DNA from: Cyclobacteriaceae bacterium
GTDB taxonomy: Bacteria > Bacteroidota > Bacteroidia > Cytophagales > Cyclobacteriaceae
Assembly (NCBI GenBank): GCA_028281285.1
Contig: JANQKF010000001.1
Span: 122,554 to 186,553, forward strand
Direction of reading: 5' to 3'
Length of the DNA: 64,000 nt
Every line of letters begins with the position of its first letter. The first letter of the stretch is position 1. Below the pieces are notes generated by a model, which had not been told where the DNA came from, searched no databases, and saw only the letters and a program-made list of their open reading frames with translations. Positions 59,570-64,000 of this stretch are shown here, one piece after another. The position numbers and the translations under genes were made by a program.

Positions 59570-59977
59570 ATGTCCCACAAATTGAACAATATTGTCGATA
59601 AGACATTTCCGAAAGAGGAAAGACTTAATAGTAAGAAATTGATCCAGGAGCTTTTTGAAGAAGGCTCCTCTTTTTATTTATACCCTTTCAAGCTTATTAC
59701 TCTTCCTAATCCCGATAAGGACTCCAAAAAGCATCAGATACTTATTTCCGTCTCAAAAAAGAAGTTCAGTCGAGCAGTAGATCGAAATCTAATCAAACGA
59801 AGAATTCGAGAATCCTACCGCTTAAATAAGCATTTCCTTTATTCAGAGGAGAGAGCCATCAAGCCACTTTTGATCGCGTATATTTATATTGGAAAGGAAA
59901 TTCATGATTTTCGCCTGATTCAGTCCAAACTAATCAAATCAATCCATCGTTTGATGGATGAAGCGAGCAAGTCTTAA
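59570..59977 (+). CDS. rnpA: Ribonuclease P protein component
   Basis: A 135-residue basic protein that helps the RNase P RNA cut tRNA 5' leaders. FPKEERLNSKKLIQELFEEG and the RNR box SKKKFSRAVDRNLIKRRIRESYRLNK are clear. It follows rpmH by 45 bases and almost abuts the S41 peptidase gene (3 bases), so the three probably share a transcript. Confidence 0.95.
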   Translation: MSHKLNNIVDKTFPKEERLNSKKLIQELFEEGSSFYLYPFKLITLPNPDKDSKKHQILISVSKKKFSRAVDRNLIKRRIRESYRLNKHFLYSEERAIKPLLIAYIYIGKEIHDFRLIQSKLIKSIHRLMDEASKS

Positions 59978-59980
59978 ATA

Positions 59981-61639
59981 ATGCTTATGAAAAAGCGAGT
60001 GAAGAAAAGATACCTGGTAATAGTTATGGCAGGTATGATTGCCTTATGGTCATTTACCAACCCACAAAACGACAAGTACTTCGAGATCATGAAGAACATT
60101 GACATCTTTGTGACAATGTATAAAGAGGTAAATGCGCAATATGTTGATGACATAAACCCGAATACTTTGATAAAGACGGGAGCAGATGCTATGCTGGGTT
60201 CGCTCGATCCCTATACTAGGTTTTATCCGGAAGATCAGATAGAAGATGCACGTACTGAACAAACTGGTCAATATGGCGGAATTGGAGCCATAGTGGGAGA
60301 CCGTAATGGTAAGGTGACAATAGTGCTACCTACAAAGGGCTTTGCGGCCGATCGTGCCGGTCTGAAAAGAGGAGATGAGGTGATAGCCATAAATGGATTG
60401 GACGTGAAGGGTCAATATGATCGAGCAAGTCAATACCTCAAGGGTCAATCATCATCGAAAGTGCAGATCAAAGTACTAAGAGAAAATGTCGGAGAGATGG
60501 AATTTGAAGTAGAACTGGAACAGATCGACCTGCCCAATGTGCCCTACTTTGGTATGCTTAATGAAGAAGTAGGGCTGGTAAAATTGACTGGCTTTACAGA
60601 GAATGCTTCTAAAGAGGTGGAAAAGGCATTGAAGTCACTAAAAAAGGATGGAGCCAGGAAATTTGTATTGGATGTCAGGGGTAATCCTGGCGGCTTATTG
60701 AATGAGGCGGTTAACATCGTGAACCTCTTTGTTCCTAAAGGCGAGCTCGTGGTGGAAACAAGAGGGAAAATAGAGGAGATGAATGCTACCTATAAAACCT
60801 TGAATGGTCCATTTGATATAGAAGTGCCATTGGTGGTTTTGACCAATAGTTCGAGTGCTTCTGCAGCGGAGATTGTAGCAGGAACAATTCAAGACTATGA
60901 TCGGGGAGTAGTTATTGGACAGCGTTCATTCGGAAAGGGATTGGTGCAAAGAACACTTCCCCTCTCATACAATTCTCAAATGAAAGTGACCATTGCAAAG
61001 TACTACACTCCAAGTGGCCGTTGTATTCAAGCAATTGACTATGGTAGCCGAAATGAAGATGGGAGTGTTGGTAAGTTAGCTGATTCTTTAAAGACGGCAT
61101 TCACTACAAGAAATGGAAGAACAGTTTATGATGGAGGTGGAGTTGATCCGGATATACATATAGATAAGAAACGCTATTCACCAATAGCCGTGGGTCTTTT
61201 GGCAGAAGATTTGTTTTTTGATTTTGGTGTCCATTATGCAACTCAAATGGCCGAGATAGAAACGATCGGAGATTTTGAGATAACTGATCAAGTATTTAAC
61301 GAGTTCGTTGCTTGGCTATCTGATAAGGAATATGACTATACTACGCCAATCGAAAGAGAATTGGAGAAACTCAAACTAATTGCTGAAGAGGAGGGAGAAT
61401 TGGAGGTCGTTCAAAGCGAGCTCTCAAGTCTTGAACAAAAAGTAGGTCATGATAAACTAAGAGACCTCCAAAAGCACAAGTCTGAAATCAAATACCTATT
61501 AAAAGAAGAATTCATCATTCGAGAATTCCTGGAAGAAGGGCAAATCGAAGTATCATTACTAAATGATAAAGATGTGACGAAAGCGCTTGAGATACTGACT
61601 GATTTGAATCAATATCAAAGCACACTTTCAGGCCAATAA
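59981..61639 (+). CDS. S41 family C-terminal processing peptidase
   Basis: A 552-residue exported or membrane-anchored peptidase (hydrophobic segment about 10-25). A PDZ domain spans about 88-178 (QYGGIGAIVG, AGLKRGDEVIAINGLDVKG). The catalytic domain has KFVLDVRGNPGGLLNEAVNI, the serine in NSSSASAAE (about 289-297) and the general-base lysine Lys319 in SFGKGLVQ. A helical C-terminal extension (about 450-552) is present. Such CtpA/Tsp proteins trim or degrade periplasmic proteins from the C-terminus. Its position right behind rnpA is a lineage-specific arrangement, replacing the yidD/yidC genes found there in many bacteria. Confidence 0.92.
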   Translation: MLMKKRVKKRYLVIVMAGMIALWSFTNPQNDKYFEIMKNIDIFVTMYKEVNAQYVDDINPNTLIKTGADAMLGSLDPYTRFYPEDQIEDARTEQTGQYGGIGAIVGDRNGKVTIVLPTKGFAADRAGLKRGDEVIAINGLDVKGQYDRASQYLKGQSSSKVQIKVLRENVGEMEFEVELEQIDLPNVPYFGMLNEEVGLVKLTGFTENASKEVEKALKSLKKDGARKFVLDVRGNPGGLLNEAVNIVNLFVPKGELVVETRGKIEEMNATYKTLNGPFDIEVPLVVLTNSSSASAAEIVAGTIQDYDRGVVIGQRSFGKGLVQRTLPLSYNSQMKVTIAKYYTPSGRCIQAIDYGSRNEDGSVGKLADSLKTAFTTRNGRTVYDGGGVDPDIHIDKKRYSPIAVGLLAEDLFFDFGVHYATQMAEIETIGDFEITDQVFNEFVAWLSDKEYDYTTPIERELEKLKLIAEEEGELEVVQSELSSLEQKVGHDKLRDLQKHKSEIKYLLKEEFIIREFLEEGQIEVSLLNDKDVTKALEILTDLNQYQSTLSGQ

Positions 61640-61683
61640 GGAAAATACTTTCAATCCGTATCTTTGCAGCTTAGTACCGCTGC

Positions 61684-62496
61684 ATGGTCTATTATGTTCT
61701 ATTGTTTTTAATTGGGCTACTGGGTGGCTTCTTGGCTGGCCTTATTGGTATAGGTGGGGGAATCATCTATGTATTGGTCTTACCTTATGTTCTGGCCGAG
61801 ATGGGAATACCAGAGTCAGAGATAGTTCAATACACCATCGCAAATTCAATATTGGGGACCATGTTCGCTGGTCTTGCCGGTAATGTGACCCACATCCGGA
61901 GAAAGCATTTTTTTTGGAAACCGGTATTGATGATCGGATTTGTCGGAGTTATATTTTCAATGATATCCGTAGAATTTGTGGTGAATACCGACTGGTATCA
62001 AAAGGAGCAATTCAATCCACTTATAATCAGCATAGCGGTCTTCATTATTTACAGAACCTTGCGTCAGGCACACTCCAAAGTCGAAGTGGAGAAAGAACGA
62101 AGACCAGGAACTTTAGGATGGGGAGCTATTGGAGCAATGGCAGGATCCATAGCAGCCCTTTCCGGACTTGGTGGAGGAATAGTAATAATTCCATCATTAA
62201 ACAGTGGGCTGAAGATGACTATGCACAAAGCTAAATCAATTTCATTGGGAGCAATATTTATTACAGCCCTGGCAATATCAATAATGAATCTCATTGAATT
62301 GCCTCAGTCACCTATTGGACATCCTAGTATAGGCTATATTATTTTACCCATAGGAGCTGCTTTGGCCTTAGGTGTTTCCATTGCATCACCAATTGGAGTG
62401 AAGGTGGCAGATAGGTTTTCGAATCGATTGATCAGTTATATCTTTGTCCTATTCTTGTTTTTTGTAATAATTGATAAGCTTCTTCAGGTAGTATAA
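61684..62496 (+). CDS. TauE/SafE family permease
   Basis: A 270-residue inner-membrane protein with about eight helices in two repeats. LLGGFLAGLIGIGGGIIYVLVLP and AGSIAALSGLGGGIVIIPSL are the two repeated TauE/SafE signatures. Members export sulfite, sulfoacetate or other small organosulfur anions. In a sulfate-ester degrading organism this is interesting, but it is not next to the sulfatases. A TATCTTTG box at 61659-61666 lies 18 bases upstream, without a clear upstream element. It is 14 bases before tsaB. Confidence 0.88.
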   Translation: MVYYVLLFLIGLLGGFLAGLIGIGGGIIYVLVLPYVLAEMGIPESEIVQYTIANSILGTMFAGLAGNVTHIRRKHFFWKPVLMIGFVGVIFSMISVEFVVNTDWYQKEQFNPLIISIAVFIIYRTLRQAHSKVEVEKERRPGTLGWGAIGAMAGSIAALSGLGGGIVIIPSLNSGLKMTMHKAKSISLGAIFITALAISIMNLIELPQSPIGHPSIGYIILPIGAALALGVSIASPIGVKVADRFSNRLISYIFVLFLFFVIIDKLLQVV

Positions 62497-62510
62497 CCAA
62501 AGTTAAATCA

Positions 62511-63200
62511 ATGGCGCTTATTCTAAGTTTAGAAACATCTACCAATGTTTGCTCAGTCGCTCTTACTCAGCAAAACACCATTGTGGCTAGCAAGAAATTG
62601 TATGAGGACAAATCACATTCCACTTATTTGACCATATTGATTCAGGAGGTAATGAGTCAGGCTAAGGTGGCGTTGAAAGATGTTGATGCGATTGCAGTGT
62701 CTAAAGGTCCAGGTTCATATACAGGACTAAGAATAGGAGTTTCAACAGCAAAGGGTTTATGCTATTCTCTGGATAAACCTCTTATTGCAATTAATACTTT
62801 AAGGGCAATGGCTCATGAGGTTTCAATAGCTAGTGGTTCAGCTAATCTCTTATGTCCGATGATTGATGCTAGACGGATGGAGGTATATACTGCGCTATAT
62901 GACACTGAACTTTCTGAACTGGAGCCGACTTCAGCCAAAATTCTGGATGAATTCAGCTATGCTGAAACCATGATCGACCATTCCGTGTTGTTCTTTGGAA
63001 ATGGGTCGGGAAAGTTTAGGGAGTTAATTGGTCCAGGTCATAGGAACGCTAGGTTTTTAGATGATATCACACCTTCAGCTTCATCTGTCGGAATTCTGGC
63101 AGGAGAGGAGTATTTGAATAACCGTTTTGAGGATGTCGTTTATTTCGAACCTTATTATCTAAAAGACTTTGTGGCAACAACACCCAAAAAGTTATTGTAA
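62511..63200 (+). CDS. tsaB: tRNA threonylcarbamoyladenosine biosynthesis protein TsaB
   Basis: A 229-residue protein of the ASKHA fold that partners TsaD in making t6A37 on tRNAs reading ANN codons. LILSLETSTNVCSVAL opens the chain, and SKGPGSYTGLRIGVSTAKGLCYSLDKPLIAINTL is the diagnostic stretch; MIDARRMEVYTALY follows. The length is normal. Its TAA is immediately followed by the ATG of the DUF2480 gene. Confidence 0.94.
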   Translation: MALILSLETSTNVCSVALTQQNTIVASKKLYEDKSHSTYLTILIQEVMSQAKVALKDVDAIAVSKGPGSYTGLRIGVSTAKGLCYSLDKPLIAINTLRAMAHEVSIASGSANLLCPMIDARRMEVYTALYDTELSELEPTSAKILDEFSYAETMIDHSVLFFGNGSGKFRELIGPGHRNARFLDDITPSASSVGILAGEEYLNNRFEDVVYFEPYYLKDFVATTPKKLL

Positions 63201-63725
63201 ATGGGCGAAGAAGAGATTGTAAATAGAGTAGCAAAAAGTCCTTTGATAACATTGGACTTGGAGGAGTACTATCATTCTGGAGAGCGTGTTGAATATGATA
63301 TAGCTCAAAATCTATTTCAAGGATTGATTTTGAAAGAGAAGGACTTCAGGGAATTTGTGAAGGAGAAAGATTGGTCTGAGTTTGATGGGAAGAATGTTTA
63401 CATCACTTGTTCGGCTGATGCTATTGTTCCTACATGGGCTTACATGCTATTGATGACAAGGATTGAACCGTTCGCTAACAAAGTTATCATGGGAGGTCAG
63501 GATGTATTGGAGTATGCACTGTACAAGGATGCATTGTCTAGAATTGACTTTGAGACTTTTCGAGATAAACCTGTTGTGATAAAAGGCTGTGGTAACTTGC
63601 CAGTCCCTGAATCCGCCTATGTGGAGATTACAGGTTTGATAAGGCCGTTAGCCAAGTCGATAATGTATGGTGAGCCTTGTAGTACTGTGCCTTTATATAA
63701 GAAGCCACGAACTCCGAAAAACTGA
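63201..63725 (+). CDS. DUF2480 family protein
   Basis: A 174-residue cytoplasmic protein confined to Bacteroidota as far as I know. Family features are IVNRVAKSPLITLDLEEYY, ILKEKDFREFVKEKDWSEFDGKNVYITCSADAIVPTWAYMLL, PVVIKGCGNLPVPESAYVEIT and LAKSIMYGEPCSTVPLYK. Several conserved cysteines (Cys-Gly, Glu-Pro-Cys-Ser) hint at metal or cluster binding. Function is not established; co-occurrence with Fe-S cluster genes has been noted in related genomes, to my memory only. It starts with no gap after tsaB. Confidence 0.88.
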   Translation: MGEEEIVNRVAKSPLITLDLEEYYHSGERVEYDIAQNLFQGLILKEKDFREFVKEKDWSEFDGKNVYITCSADAIVPTWAYMLLMTRIEPFANKVIMGGQDVLEYALYKDALSRIDFETFRDKPVVIKGCGNLPVPESAYVEITGLIRPLAKSIMYGEPCSTVPLYKKPRTPKN

Positions 63726-63770
63726 CGTTCAGTTAGTTGCAAAAAACTTCAAAAAAATCTTCTCAAAAGG

Positions 63771-63802
63771 TTGGTCTGTTAATATGGACATGACTACTTT
63801 TG
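63771..63802 (+). promoter_or_regulatory. Upstream promoter (P1) of a gene beyond the right edge
   Basis: TTG (63771-63773), 21 bases, then TACTTTTG (63795-63802) follow the Bacteroidota consensus. An A-rich stretch (63741-63757) upstream could act as an UP element. Confidence 0.6.
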
Positions 63803-63842
63803 CGTCCCCTTAAACGAGAGGGAATTATCAATTGAAATAAAA

Positions 63843-63874
63843 TACTTGAAAACAATTCGAATATTTTTCAAGTA
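63843..63874. repeat. Perfect 10-bp inverted repeat between two promoters
   Basis: TACTTGAAAA (63843-63852) and TTTTCAAGTA (63865-63874) are exact inverted copies with a 12-base spacer that itself contains the palindrome ATTCGAAT. It lies between P1 and P2, three bases before the P2 upstream element. It could be an operator or an RNA hairpin in P1 transcripts. Confidence 0.6.
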
Positions 63875-63877
63875 AAG

Positions 63878-63910
63878 TTGTGAGGATAAAAAATTAATTA
63901 AATATCTTTG
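63878..63910 (+). promoter_or_regulatory. Downstream promoter (P2), possibly of an rRNA operon
   Basis: TTG (63878-63880), 22 bases (AT-rich), then TATCTTTG (63903-63910). The sequence right after it, CATCCGCTTT, resembles the start of rRNA leaders in this phylum as I remember them. Nothing else is coded in 63911-64000. Confidence 0.6.
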
Positions 63911-64000
63911 CATCCGCTTTTGGGGGGAGTGATTTTTCTGGGGGTGGAAATGTGGATAACCAGCGGGTTATTTTTTCATTGATTTAGGGAGGATTAAGGT

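Noticed and set aside
1..64000. CRISPR arrays, complete insertion sequences, phage genes, rRNA genes
   Set aside because: No regularly spaced direct repeats, transposase, integrase, capsid or rRNA sequence was seen anywhere in the window.

Overview
The window reads as chromosomal DNA of a heterotrophic Bacteroidota bacterium, most likely a marine member of the Cytophagales (Cyclobacteriaceae/Flammeovirgaceae-like); the rank below phylum is inference. The phylum call rests on promoters of the TTTG-N19-TAnnTTTG type (for example before the tRNA-Val at 8045), a sigma/FecR/TonB-receptor unit with DUF4974 and STN domains, DUF2480 and M61 proteins, many lipoproteins, and weak Shine-Dalgarno sequences.

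Left part (1-12.9 kb): the start of a secreted FG-GAP protein, murF, then a leftward operon sigma factor - FecR - TonB receptor - second FecR, closed by a terminator next to the murF stop. A tRNA-Val(UAC) follows; an exact 18-bp copy of its 3' end lies 169 bp downstream. Next come small secreted proteins (DUF6624, SYLF, two lipoproteins) and a membrane-anchored AraC regulator.

Middle part (13-48 kb): an accessory, polysaccharide-flavoured region. It encodes six predicted secreted Cys-type sulfatases (12999-15895, 21839-29403, 44481-45809), a PhoD-like phosphatase lipoprotein, a class C beta-lactamase-fold hydrolase, a PVC-type heme/beta-propeller dehydrogenase with a tandem DUF1080 protein, and an S9 peptidase. 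No SusC/SusD pair, glycoside hydrolase or sulfatase maturase is present in the window, so uptake and maturation must be encoded elsewhere. Interleaved are menB with a CoA-transferase, an uncharacterised pair (HExxH lipoprotein plus a 766-residue exported protein), an OCD-family enzyme, a kinase-like protein, and a three-gene 2-oxoacid oxidoreductase operon whose first gene is a GltD-like FAD subunit. The sixth sulfatase is translationally linked to a YcaQ/AlkX-type DNA glycosylase and a secreted EEP-family phosphatase.

Right part (48-64 kb): mostly housekeeping and proteolysis. It has tRNA-Val(GAC), an HGSNAT-like acyltransferase, M1, M16 (active plus inactive pair), M61 and S41 peptidases, a glycerophosphodiesterase, an adenosine-kinase-like enzyme, rpmH-rnpA, a TauE/SafE transporter, tsaB and a DUF2480 protein. 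The window ends in two tandem strong promoters separated by a 10-bp inverted repeat. They point rightwards and may belong to an rRNA operon beyond the edge. There is no intergenic stretch longer than 300 bases; the largest gaps (15896-16157, 44195-44480, 63726-64000) hold no gene I can support.
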